From the NCBI GenBank assembly GCA_902729315.2, contig LR746281.1, forward strand, positions 749,001-813,000: a stretch of 64,000 bases of DNA, read 5' to 3'. The position numbers were made by a program, and so were the translations under genes. This document shows, piece by piece, positions 46,178-56,447 of the stretch (its first letter is position 1; each line of letters opens with the position of its first letter). The notes under the pieces are model-generated. The model was not told the DNA's origin. It was given only the letters and a program-made list of their open reading frames with translations, and did no database searches. Source of the stretch: Spirodela intermedia (taxonomy: Eukaryota > Streptophyta > Magnoliopsida > Alismatales > Araceae).

Positions 46178-48728
46178 ATGGCTTCTGCGTCGCCGAAAAC
46201 TCTGCTCGATTTCCTGCAGCCTACGAAGCGCTTGAAGACTGCGGCTTCTGCGGGTGATCTGATGTCGAAGTCCTCCGTTTCCTCCCTCTGCATGGTCTCA
46301 ACTAACGGCGTTGACGCGAGCGGGCTACAGATCGAGTCCCCGTCCGATCTGAGCCCCGAGCAGAAGAAGAGGATCGAGATTAATAAGTTCCTCGCGAGGT
46401 CGAGGAGAAACCTAAGGATCTGTGCCGAGAGGATCGAGAAATCCAAAGGTACGTATATAGGTGGTTGTTGGTTTTCAGCCCATGGCTTTCAGTATCTCGG
46501 CAGGATGTCTTCTGATGCTAGTGCCCGTTGGCTGTGTGAGTCAGAGGGGGGTATGAGGTACGTCAAGTTGGAGGAGCTTTTGGTGGAGGAAACCTGGACG
46601 GATGCGCTTCCCGGGGAATTCCAGAAGCCTTATGCCAAGAATCTGTGTAGGTTTCTCGAGAAGGAGTTGCAAGGAACGGTTCCTATCTATCCCCCTCAGC
46701 ACCTTATATTTAATGCTCTGAACTCGACAGCATTTGATCGAGTGAAGGCAGTAATCATTGGGCAGGTATGCGCTCATCCGTTTACCTGATTCACCACACC
46801 CTCTTAAGATTCATTGCAAAGGTTTCTTCCCTGAGACGTACTCAGGCCACATTTGTCTGCATCTTTCTTTCGAGACTTGAAACGCGCCTGTGGAGCTTTT
46901 TTTTTTTTGGCATTTTTTATTTATTTATTCTCACAATCGATGTTATCATTTTCCATCAAATTTCCGTTTGAAAAGATCTCTTTTTTAGTTATTTTTCGAG
47001 ATGAAAACAATTTCATTTAATAATTTCCCATTGAAATGGCTGTCGGTGTAAACTCCGTGCTCTTCTTATTTTCTGTGTGAATAGCGTGCCGGGTGATGTT
47101 AATGCGAACCTTTTCTCCCCGTTATTACCCGGCGTTAGCCAATTTTCTGAAAATTGGTTTAGAAAATTTTAGCATCTCAACCTGGGCCTGTTTTCTGTAT
47201 CCCAGTTAACTTGGGTGTCTAATCCACTATCATGGCAACTTTAGGCGAGGTAGTTTCTTGCATCAACACGGCAGGCCATCAGATGGAGATCCACCTTGCT
47301 GATTATCTTGTTCTCATCTTTGCTGCCACGCACGGGCACAATCAACTGTATAACATTCCTACGATTTGGTCTAACTTGGAAGATGACAATGGTTCGCATA
47401 GAATTACATTATCTCATTCGTACATAAACCTGATACATTTTGAGGAATTTTAATATCGACCTTGACAAGCTAAGACTTAACTCATCTTTGTTGTAATGAC
47501 CAACGTTTTATTGCCAGTTCTCTACGTGGTAGATGGGAAAAGGATGCAAAAAGACTCCGACTTGTGAAACGAAGGGTGTTCTCAATTCTCCAAGTTGAGG
47601 GAATGGCTGCATTATATGGATATCTTTTTACCTTAAAATGCATTCCGAGGCTTATGCAGTAAACTAAGGGGCACGTTCCAGAGTCGTTTGAATGAAATGT
47701 TGTTCATAAGTTTTAGGTTGGAATTCTCCCTGAATAATCAGTTCTCTCCATCATGTAGGCCTGAAAATGCTCGAATTTACCGATTATCTGGGTGGTTTCT
47801 GCAGTATATAATTCCATATGAACGAGATGTATGTATTTTCTCCCCTATGTTTGCGTCGATGCCTTCTGCATTTTCTGTTGAATATCCCGAAGTCATATTT
47901 TGCCTCTTCTGTTCTTCTGACTTTTGCCTGCTTTGTTGTGGTACAATGATGAGAAAAATGTACGGGTCTATTTTCTCCATTTCCATGTGATAGTTGAAGG
48001 AGCTGAACATCACGGTGTGCCCTGTTCTCAGGATCCTTACCATGGGCCAGGCCAGGCAATGGGTCTTGCTTTCTCAGTGCCAGAAGGAATAAAGGTCCCT
48101 TCCAGTCTGGTGAACATATTTAAGGAGCTTAAACAAGATCTTGGTTGTTCCATCCCCGCGCATGGGAACCTGGAACGATGGGCCGTACAGGTGGGCAAAG
48201 TTTAACAGCATGTAGTAATCTTATTGGTCGCATTATCTCCTATCTTGGCATCCATTGGGGTTCTTACACTGTCATTCTCCCAATCGTCGTATTTTCAAGG
48301 AGATCAACGCACAAAAGGCATGATTATTTTTTTTGTGCTTTTCTTTCCGCATCTCCTATCTATCTGATTTTTATGATATTCACAGAGGAGCTTTGTTTAC
48401 TCTCTCATCCGATTCTAGCTGGATTTCGATAAGTGTGGACGTTTTTCTGGAAGCTGTGCTTCGTAGTGAGCACTGTGAGTCAATTAACCAGGGCAGTTGC
48501 TTCTTGAAGAACACATTTTCCTGTTGCAGAGGAAGATTTTACCCGATAAAAATTCATTATTCACTATGTTCACATGACACAATTAGTATGTGATTACCTT
48601 GGAACTTGGGTAAATTCATGATGAAAAAAAGGTGATATTTCGTACTGCAGCTCATCTGATTTGGCATGTTCTTGATGAAAAATTTCGCAGTCTTATTTGA
48701 ATGTGAATGAATGATTTGCGAGAGTTTG

Positions 48729-48770
<42 letters not shown>

Positions 48771-49422
48771 GTAATGGTGGTGCGCTGTATTCTTTGTTGC
48801 AGTTCCTCTGTCTTACTCTCGCAGTGTTGCCTTTTTTTTTTTCTCTTGTGATTTAGTCTCATGTGAATAACGGAGGGTTAGTATGATTTTTTTTGTAGTA
48901 TGCAGATGGTAAGATATGTTTTCGCGAGCATAATCTCTTAATAATTGTGAGTGCCAAGGTTCATCCTCAGGAAGAGGCATCTCACACTTTCCATCTCTCT
49001 GTAGGGAGTTCTTCTGCTCAACACCGTTCTGACTGGTAACTTCGGCTCCCTCCCTTGGAGAGGCGTTTCTGTTCAGTCTTTTCGAGTTTTGCCCCGCCGT
49101 GGTAGAACCGGTGACGTGACTGTGATGATGCAATCCCAGTGAGGAATCATCAGGCAAACTCCCACGCGAGGAAAGGCTGGGAGCAACTCACTGACGCTGT
49201 CATCAGCACGATCTCGCAGAAGAAGTCGGGAATCGTGTTCCTTCTATGGGGAAACTCTGCTCAAGAGAAGACGAGGTATTTTATTTCATCCACGTTCCCT
49301 CATTTTCTGCCCGCATTTATTTATTCTAAAACTGCTCGTCCTTTGTTGCTTGCGATTTGTATGTGATCTGTATGGTGCTAACCACCCACGCGATCGTCGT
49401 GTGTACTCTGATATCTTAACCC

Positions 49423-49453
<31 letters not shown>

Positions 49454-49471
49454 GTGTGCCATCAAACTGAC

Positions 49472-49519
<48 letters not shown>

Positions 49520-49520
49520 G

Positions 49521-49551
<31 letters not shown>

Positions 49552-50020
49552 CTTTCCCTCTCTCTCTCTCTCTATATATATCTTTCTCTCTCTCTCTCTC
49601 TTTCCCTCTCTCTCCTATATATATTTCTTTCTCTCTCTCACTCTCTCTCTTCAGTCATGCGGAACCCAAGGCCAAGTTAACCCAGTTAATCCAAACCGTT
49701 CGTCAAAAACCGGGGCCTAAGCGACTCTCCGATTATTAACATTACGATTCTTTCTTCCAAAGAAATCGGCTGACGGGTGCTGTTATTAATAGGCTGATCG
49801 ACGGGGCGAAGCACCACATATTGAAAGCGGCTCATCCGTCGGGGCTATCCGCCAACAGAGGCTTCTTCGGGTGCAGGTTAGCCCCTTCGCCACTCTCTCT
49901 TCTGCCGCCGTTTCTTCTCCCCGAAATTACGAATCTCCTGTGCACGCGCGCAGGCACTTTTCCAAGACCAATGCGATCCTGGACGGACTGGGACTCGCCC
50001 CAATTGATTGGCAGCTGTGA
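46178..50020 (+). CDS. UNG: Uracil-DNA glycosylase, family 1
   Basis: Seven exons: 46178-46448, 46545-46765, 48032-48190, 49005-49035, 49140-49275, 49793-49876 and 49954-50020. They give 322 aa with a normal stop. The enzyme removes uracil from DNA at the start of base excision repair. Signatures: GQDPYHG with the catalytic Asp at 165, GVLLLN with the base-contacting Asn at 223, and HPSGLS with His at 287. The end AIDWQL (here PIDWQL) is typical of plant UNG. The N-terminus ([14 protein letters not shown]) resembles the PCNA/RPA-binding head of nuclear forms and is followed by a Ser-rich stretch. Organelle targeting cannot be excluded. The first intron (46449-46544) is 96 nt, in frame and stop-free, so its retention would add 32 residues. 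I prefer removal because EKSK|EGG then joins as in other plant UNGs. Confidence 0.95.
48730..48768. repeat. (GA)n microsatellite in UNG intron
   Basis: About 17-18 GA dinucleotides lie within the intron between exons 3 and 4 of UNG. A poly-T run follows at 48833-48841. Confidence 0.9.
49427..49652. repeat. Compound GA/CT/TA microsatellite field in UNG intron
   Basis: (GA)n at 49430-49453 is followed by alternating (CT)n and (TA)n blocks to 49652. The GA and CT blocks are inverted complements and can pair as a hairpin. The array sits in the intron between exons 5 and 6 (49276-49792). The open frame it creates is pure repeat (Ser-Leu and Ile-Tyr) and is not a gene. Confidence 0.93.
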
Positions 50021-50289
50021 GCCCCCATCTTATATGCCGTGCCTGACTGATTGTCTAGGATCATCACTCCGGACCGAGAGGGATCGGTTAGGCGCCTTGT
50101 TTTTGTAGCATCCGAGTAGGTAGGATGCTGGTGGGGCATTTTTGGTCGGAAAACGACGGGAAAGATGCGTTTCCAAATCTCTTTCGTACAAAATCGTCTC
50201 CTCAACACGTTTCTCACGACAAAATTCTGCTCACTCTCTCTCTCTATGAATTCACTCTTGTCGAGCTTTTTACACCGCTCTTCGCTGTG

Positions 50290-52359
50290 TTAGGCAGAAT
50301 CTGGTTCGATGGCCGACCTCATCCCGTTTCGCACCATCATCTGCGCGTAGAACTCCGCGTGCTCCTGTAGGCGCAACGATACGAACGGCGTAGCAGATGA
50401 GCTCACCCTCCATAGAGAGAGAGAGAGAGAGAGAGAGAGGGCCGCAGGGTTGGAGTGGTGCGGTGTGTACCTTCACAGTCACGAGAACAACGGTGACGCC
50501 TTGCTGACGCGATTCGTAGAACAGTTTCCTGGCCTCGTCGGGGGTGACGGAGGGAACCACTTGGGGCAGCGCCTTCTCAACTGCAACAGTCGTGGAGGAT
50601 ACATAGAACATAAATTTACGGAGATTCTATTGTAAACATGCCCGAAAGCGTCGACGACCAGCCCACCACGTGCACTTTAATGCTGAGCGGTAGAGAGAGA
50701 GAGAGAGAGAGCGGGGAGTGTCTGACTGTCTTTTCTGTAACTTTTTTCTACCTCCGGTGGCCTACCAAGTCCATCAATATAAATGTTCGTTTTAGGAATA
50801 ATGAACAGAAGATTAGGAAGGTGGAAGCGGATAGTCTGTGAGAACAGCGGCGATGAACCAGTTTTTTGTTTCCTTACCTAATGCCACAGTATGACGTGCG
50901 TCGTCGATCAGCAGAACTCTGAAGCTGTCGCCGCTTCCAAGCCCTTTCTCTCCCTTCAGCTTACCGATATCCCCTCCTGTACGCATAATGGGGAGAGAGA
51001 GAGAGAGAGAGAGGAGAAATGGTCAACTCCTTGGAGATAGCGAGAGGAATTGGAGTTCATGCTATGCGTTCATTAGATGGATTGGGTAAAAAAAAAAACT
51101 CTGGCAATGGCAGCTATTGGGTTAGACGAATGAGAATCAGGATGCCTTTGACCCGATTCGGAACTGTGATTACGGTGTGTGTACGCAGATTGGAACCGGT
51201 TGTGAGCCCAACTTCACAAGCCTGGTGTGAAGGTCTGAAGTACTTTAACAGGTAGAGTCATTTCGATTGGAAATCCTTGGGACCATGGCTCCTGACGAAG
51301 CTAAGGCTTCAGTGCCCCTCCAACTGAATGAATCAGCATTCCCCTTCCGGGATGTTTCACGTAAAGTTTACCTTAATTCAATGGAACGAACTGAATGAAC
51401 TCCCCTGTCGTCGCGGTTGGAGTGGCCTTCCGATTTCTAAGGACCGTCCCGTCTGATTTGTTTTTAGTACGAACTACATAAAAATTCGATCCAGCTCAAA
51501 TTAATCCAGATCAGATTCATATCATCAGAGTTGAAAAAACCAGAGGATTTTTTTCTCTCCTATTAACATGGAAGTATGGACGGTGTCATTTCTGCATGCG
51601 TCAGTTCTTCAAAGGAACTGGAAGATGGAAAAGGATAGAGAGGGCATATGAACTACGGGAAGGCCAATTAAATCACACAAACGAAGTAAAAGAGAAAAAA
51701 AAAGCCTGGACAACTTAATAGCAGGTGTTGACAAACGTTGTCAAAGAAAATACACACAAATCCTTGTCGTCAATTTTATTAGGAAAATCGAGATCAAGCC
51801 CACGCCAAGCAAGGTATGGAAGTGAAGATGGAACTTGGAGTTGTGGTTGGCCGTGCTACATTGGGTATTGTGGGACCGCTAAGGTAAATGTAAGAAAGTA
51901 AAACAAATTTTTCAAAGTGAAATGTACGTTTTAGGTTGAAATTTGACCAACATTGCAAATCAAACCAATCTCTACCTCGTCCTGTTCATCATCCAACCTC
52001 ACTAAGCTAAAGTTATTGTCATACCAGGATAAGAAACGAAAAGGATAATGTTGAGGTAGAGGAACATATCTACCTTCTTGGACCTGGAGAAGCGGATCGA
52101 ACTGGGACTGGTCGAAGCTGGGGCGCTCCAGAAGACCGGCTCCGCCCCCTCTCAGAGAGCCGAGGTTCCAATTCCCGGCGGCCCGCACCCGCACGGTTTC
52201 ACTCCCTGTCCTCCTCTCCTCAATGTGAAGAGCTCTCGCCACGGCCCGGCGTTGATTCGAGCGCACCAGCACAACAGGGGACGAAAGGGGACAACACGAA
52301 GCGATGGCGCTGGAGAGATCGACGCATGGCAGTGAAGCTCTAGTACTGATCATCGCCAT
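50290..52359 (-). CDS. ClpS-domain protein, probably chloroplast
   Basis: Four exons: 52359-52074, 50976-50878, 50580-50471 and 50364-50290. They give 189 aa. The first 60 or so residues are Ser/Ala/Arg-rich with few acidic residues, as in a plastid transit peptide. A linker with FDPLLQVQEGGDIGKLKGEKG leads into the ClpS fold at about 112-186 (FRVLLIDDARHT, VVPSVTPDEARKLFYESRQQG, VVLVTVKEHAEFYAQMM, AIEPD). Canonical ClpS delivers N-degron substrates to the ClpC/ClpP protease in the plastid stroma. Compared with the bacterial pocket, the Asn of the NDD motif is Asp here and the pocket His is Arg, so classical N-degron binding is doubtful. It belongs to a second, CLPS1-unlike plant group. Exon 1 is GC-rich. 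A TATA motif lies near 52548. Confidence 0.85.
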
Positions 52360-52539
52360 CCCCCGATCTTATCCGCGCGACAAGATGAAGTTGAAGAGAT
52401 CTTCCTAGGTTTCTCCCGGAAGGTACAGAGAGAGAGAGGAGAGAGAGACCGCCGGTGGCCTGAGTGTTGTTCGTGTTATCTTCTCCTCCTCGGCTGTGGA
52501 GTGGACGACGAGGAGAACCCTCGATCCAAACGCCGCTGT

Positions 52540-52548
52540 ATATATATC
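52540..52548 (-). promoter_or_regulatory. TATA box of the ClpS-like gene
   Basis: The minus strand reads ATATATATA in a GC-rich context, about 180 bases upstream of the ATG at 52359, with GA tracts between them (52427-52448). Position and sequence suit a core promoter. Confidence 0.5.
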
Positions 52549-52951
52549 CGCCTCCTAGGTCGTGCCCCGCGTGTCGGTACTCGCCATAAGGTTACCGCCC
52601 TCCATTTTTTGCGGACAGAGCAAGTTGCTTGCCGCATCAACGTTCTTTGTGGACCACAACCTCTGTTCTCCCCCTTAATGATATTTACAACCGACCCTAC
52701 AGGCTCTTCGGGAATTATGCAGAAGCTTCTGGAACGGATCTCAAACAATTTTAAAAACCAAAATTAATACTCAATCTAGGGTCGAAAAGCCGGGCCGTGC
52801 TCTTTCGGGCCGAACCGGGTAGACCAGACCGGCCCAATACAGAACGCGAGAGAGAGAGAGAGAACAAATTTAGGCAATCACATCATTTTCCCAATTAGGA
52901 AATAATCTCCCATCGAGGCCCAGCCCATTAACAGAACCGTAAATACGACGA

Positions 52952-53007
<56 letters not shown>

Positions 53008-54029
53008 TTATATGTATAGATGCAAATTTTTCATGGCATATATAAGCCATGAAATTTCTATATCTGGGTCGCTAACCGAAGCGCATATGATGGCTGGAGG
53101 AGAAGCATTCACTACACCCAGAATTTATTACTGAAAGACGAGTCGTACCAAATACGAGCCAGGAATCCAGATCGAAGGGAAGAGAAAGCGCGGAATCGCA
53201 AAGCAAACAGTGGGGTTCTTCAAGAGGAGCGTTCGGCTACTTTCTGTGGAAATATCTGCAGTCACTCCCCACCAACCCACAAGGGGACTGTTTGCTCTTT
53301 ATGGTGTGTTCTTCTTCAAAGAATTCGCCGGTTCCTTTCCACTTGTATCTGATGAAGATCAGGATCGGGCTCGGTGCTGGGGAAATCCGACGAGTTGATC
53401 CAATCTGATCAGCCACGCCTGAGATGAATCACAGAAATTCTACCCACAGACTGGTTGTTGTAGAAACATCTCCCAGAAGAATGATGAAAAGAGTTCTGAA
53501 ATCGAATCCCCATATTCGTCTTTTTTTCTGAAATCAGTACCTCCCACTTCAGTGGGCAAAGGAAAGAGGAAAGTGAGTCCCAAATGGCTCCCAGATTTGG
53601 CAATTTCTCAGCCACAATCAATCCCCGAGCTCTCTGATGGCATTTTTAGCGGTTCAGAAAAAGGAATGGCCAGGTTTCTAAGCTCTCTGATGGGGGAAAG
53701 AGGAATCGGAAGTTCCCCTCTCTGGATGAAGCTTTCCAGGCAAGGACGGTCCCAGAAAATATGCTCATCTCTGCAAAGAAAGTAAGAAGGCATGCAAGAG
53801 AAAGGAACACGAACATGCCAGATTCATCTCCATAGCCAGACGCTTCACAAAAAAATAAAAGTGCATGAGATCACATATATAGCAAACGATGATGCCGATG
53901 ATGACAACCATGATGGTAGTTGAATGGACAGATCCATCAGATCAGAGATCGGATTCACGCTGGCACGTTCACGGAAAAAAAGAGAAGGAGATAGTCGTAT
54001 ATACAAGGAAGTTTTTCAGATGTCATGTT
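52549..54029. other. Intergenic region with CT/TA microsatellite
   Basis: (CT)n at about 52955-52986 passes into (TA)n to about 53008, and a short (GA)n is at 52848-52861. GGCCCAGCCCAT near 52917 and ACCGGCCCAATA near 52831 are Site II-like. The part near 53850-54029 is the 3' flank of the minus-strand membrane-protein gene. No other gene is recognised; the open frames near 53409-53800 have no domain and no splice support. Confidence 0.55.
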
Positions 54030-54647
54030 CTAATTCCCACCGTACCCTTCCTTGAGAGGCGTGACCGGAGTTGCAGGTGCGGCAGGGAGATCGGTGTAGC
54101 CCCTCTTCTTGGGACTCTCCACGCCATCCTCCACATCGTCGTCGTAGTCGTAGTCGTGGAAACCACACACCTCATTGCGGTTGCTGATCAGATACCACGC
54201 GAGGTAGATCATGGCGGAGGTGAGGGCTCCGCATCCGACGCCAAACACGAGAGCGGCCACAACTACCAGGATGTCGCGGGTGCGCTCCCGCAGAGAACTG
54301 ACGGCTAGAGACGGTTCAAAGCGAGGCCTAGGGCGTTCGATCCCTGCAGGGAGACGAATGGCAGTAGCAAAGAGCTCTGTGGCCGCCGCCGGGCGGAGAT
54401 GGGAACGACTGTGGTAGTACCGCAGAGGAATCACGCGGTAGAAGGTGACGAATCTCGTTCTAGCCTGCTCCCTCGCGGTAGAGATCTGAGAAACCTCGAT
54501 GCCGGATTGGGAGGAAGAATCGGCAGATTCAGATGAAAAAGTGTAGGAGATGAACAGCGTCTTACAGGGCCTGCCGACCGCTCCGACGGCAAGGAGGGAG
54601 AACACAGCGAGGAAGACGATGGCAGCTGAAGCCGACGGAACCGCCAT
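54030..54647 (-). CDS. Plant single-pass membrane protein of unknown function
   Basis: A single exon of 205 aa. An N-terminal signal peptide (about 1-25, hydrophobic IVFLAVFSLLAVGAVG) is followed by RPCKTLFISYTFSSES. A Ser- and Arg-rich extracellular or lumenal part of about 100 residues follows. One membrane helix lies at about 126-154 (ILVVVAALVFGVGCGALTSA, then MIYLAWYLI). The cytosolic tail has an acidic patch (DYDYDDDVED) followed by a basic and Pro-rich end with KKRGYTDLP. The PCKTLFISY block after the signal sequence and the helix resemble an uncharacterised plant family; I cannot assign a function. The start is the first ATG in the frame and directly precedes the signal peptide. Confidence 0.8.
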   Translation of the reverse strand: MAVPSASAAIVFLAVFSLLAVGAVGRPCKTLFISYTFSSESADSSSQSGIEVSQISTAREQARTRFVTFYRVIPLRYYHSRSHLRPAAATELFATAIRLPAGIERPRPRFEPSLAVSSLRERTRDILVVVAALVFGVGCGALTSAMIYLAWYLISNRNEVCGFHDYDYDDDVEDGVESPKKRGYTDLPAAPATPVTPLKEGYGGN

Positions 54648-54859
54648 CGACGGCGGAGGGAGCGAGGATGGGTCCTGAAAGAGGAGATGGCTTGCCTCTC
54701 CGAGGATGACGATAACATAAAGGGTGCCAATTCCTTTTCCTCTCCGTTTAACGTGTCCCTCATTTACGTTTTAAGTTAAACTGGTTTTCGCGAGGAAGGG
54801 GAATCGGCCTTCAGTGGTGGCCGCGGCAAGGGGGGACAGGGACACCTAACCGGACCCAT

Positions 54860-55390
54860 CAATGAGAGACACGTGGCAAACAAACTTTTCGTCCTATTAA
54901 GACGAGAAAATCAGCAAGCCGTTTGGGAGAGATTCTGCTTCCCATCGATTGTGAGGCAACGGTTTTAGGCAATCACTCCCACATTTTACATATAATTCAA
55001 AGAATAGTATCCGAACGTGGCACGTGGCAATCGGGCCCGGTCTTCCTAATTGTCGGCCTCGGCACGTATCACTTTGACTGGTTTTCTGACGAGACACGTG
55101 ATGTTGCACTATTGCAGAAAAGCTCTCAACGGAAGGGCTTGTGTATCTAACGGCACTCATTTCCATTTATATGTCTAGATCATCCTCCAGAGCTTTGAAT
55201 TGTGGACTGCTTGGGTCGCCGGCATTACTCCTCTGACGTGGCATGGCAAGGTTCCCATTTGCGAAAATGCTTCGCCTTTAACCTTTCCCACTTTCCGCTA
55301 AGTTCCAACGGGTTGAATAAGACACCAGTCTCACGGGAAATGCGTTACCACGTCAGAAAAATAGAACCAGGAGTTTCGGCCACGTGGCGA
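54860..55390. promoter_or_regulatory. Cluster of ACGT-core (G-box/ABRE) elements
   Basis: ACGT cores: CACGTGG at 54870 and 55021, AACGTGG at 55014, CACGTG at 55095, TGACGTGGC at 55234, CCACGTCA at 55348 and CACGTGG at 55381. That is at least seven in about 520 bases. These are binding sites for bZIP (ABF/HY5-type) and bHLH (PIF-type) factors. The region lies between the minus-strand membrane-protein gene (ATG 54647) and the plus-strand SANT/DUF3755 gene (ATG 56448), nearer the former. Confidence 0.6.
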
Positions 55391-56447
55391 TGAGCGCCAG
55401 GTACGCAAGGTGGGCCAGGGGAGCCGGACTGTTGGGTAAGGAGAAGCGGGGCCGGGATCCCGGTGGTGGAGTGGTTGTATCGTAATTGTAACATAAAATC
55501 AGACTGTTTTCTGTTCTCATCGATAAAAAGGTCACCGCGGATCCAGGGATGCGCAGCAGCGTCGTCGGCTTCAGATTAGGCCAGAGAGAGAGAGAGGTGA
55601 TAATAATTGGGAACTACAAGGAGAGAGATAGGGTGGGGGGAGAGGGAGGCGATAGGTTTCAGAAGAATTGACAATCCAATGCTTGGTGATGGAATCGCGC
55701 TGTTCATCGCAGAATTCCAAAGTTGCGCCGAATTCTTTCGCTTTTTTCTGATTAATATATTGATTGATTGATAGATATGTCTTGAAGAGATGAGCACGGG
55801 AGACTCCGGAGAAGCCCCAATCTGTTTTTCGCTCCTGTTCCGCGCGATGCTCCCATTGGTCGGGAGGAACAACGGTTTGAGATAGGGTCGCCGGAGGTAG
55901 GGGTTGGCGAAGGTGGCAGCAGAGGTCAGCGGAAGCAGGTATCCCGCTTCTGTTTCAGGTGCGCTTGCGATCTCTTTGACATGGATGGGGTGAAATTTGA
56001 TCCGAGTGGTGAAGTCGGTGCTCCGGTTTGGCCGGGGGGAGGACGACGGAAGAGTTTAATATAGTCGTCCTTCGTCGTCTGACGACCATCTGTCGGTGGC
56101 GTGGGGTCCTACCTGAACGGGGAAGCGGTGATGCTGGAAAAGTCATGGAGACGGAGTTCTTAAGGGTTTTCGGAAGTCCACTGTAATGGAAAGGTCCGCG
56201 GTCTTTGAGGTCCGTGCGGTCTCTCAGAAGCGGTAACGAGAAACAATCACTTGAGTGCTGTTCTGCGCAAGACGAAGCACTCGGCGTATATTGCCGCTTA
56301 GGATCTCACGTTGGATCATCCTTGTGCCGCTGAGGATTTTTGTGAAATTCTCCATTTGAATTGTGAAGATCTAGGACAGCCTGCTGCGCAGACAGTTGCG
56401 GCCGTTTGGTGTCGCACGATGGAATAGAATTCCATTGTAATTGGAAG
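55391..56447. other. Upstream region and probable leader of the SANT/DUF3755 gene
   Basis: No coding sequence is recognised. GA tracts occur near 55580-55655. The final 300 or so bases before 56448 are likely 5' UTR, and CTGCTGCGCAG near 56393 could be the acceptor of a leader intron. Confidence 0.45.

Noticed and set aside
49350-49739. Ser-Leu / Ile-Tyr repeat frame in UNG
   Set aside because: Pure translation of CT and TA microsatellites within an intron.
53409-53800. Overlapping open frames on both strands
   Set aside because: No domain, no coding-like splice context and no ATG with conserved sequence. Probably non-coding spacer near the 3' flank of the membrane-protein gene.
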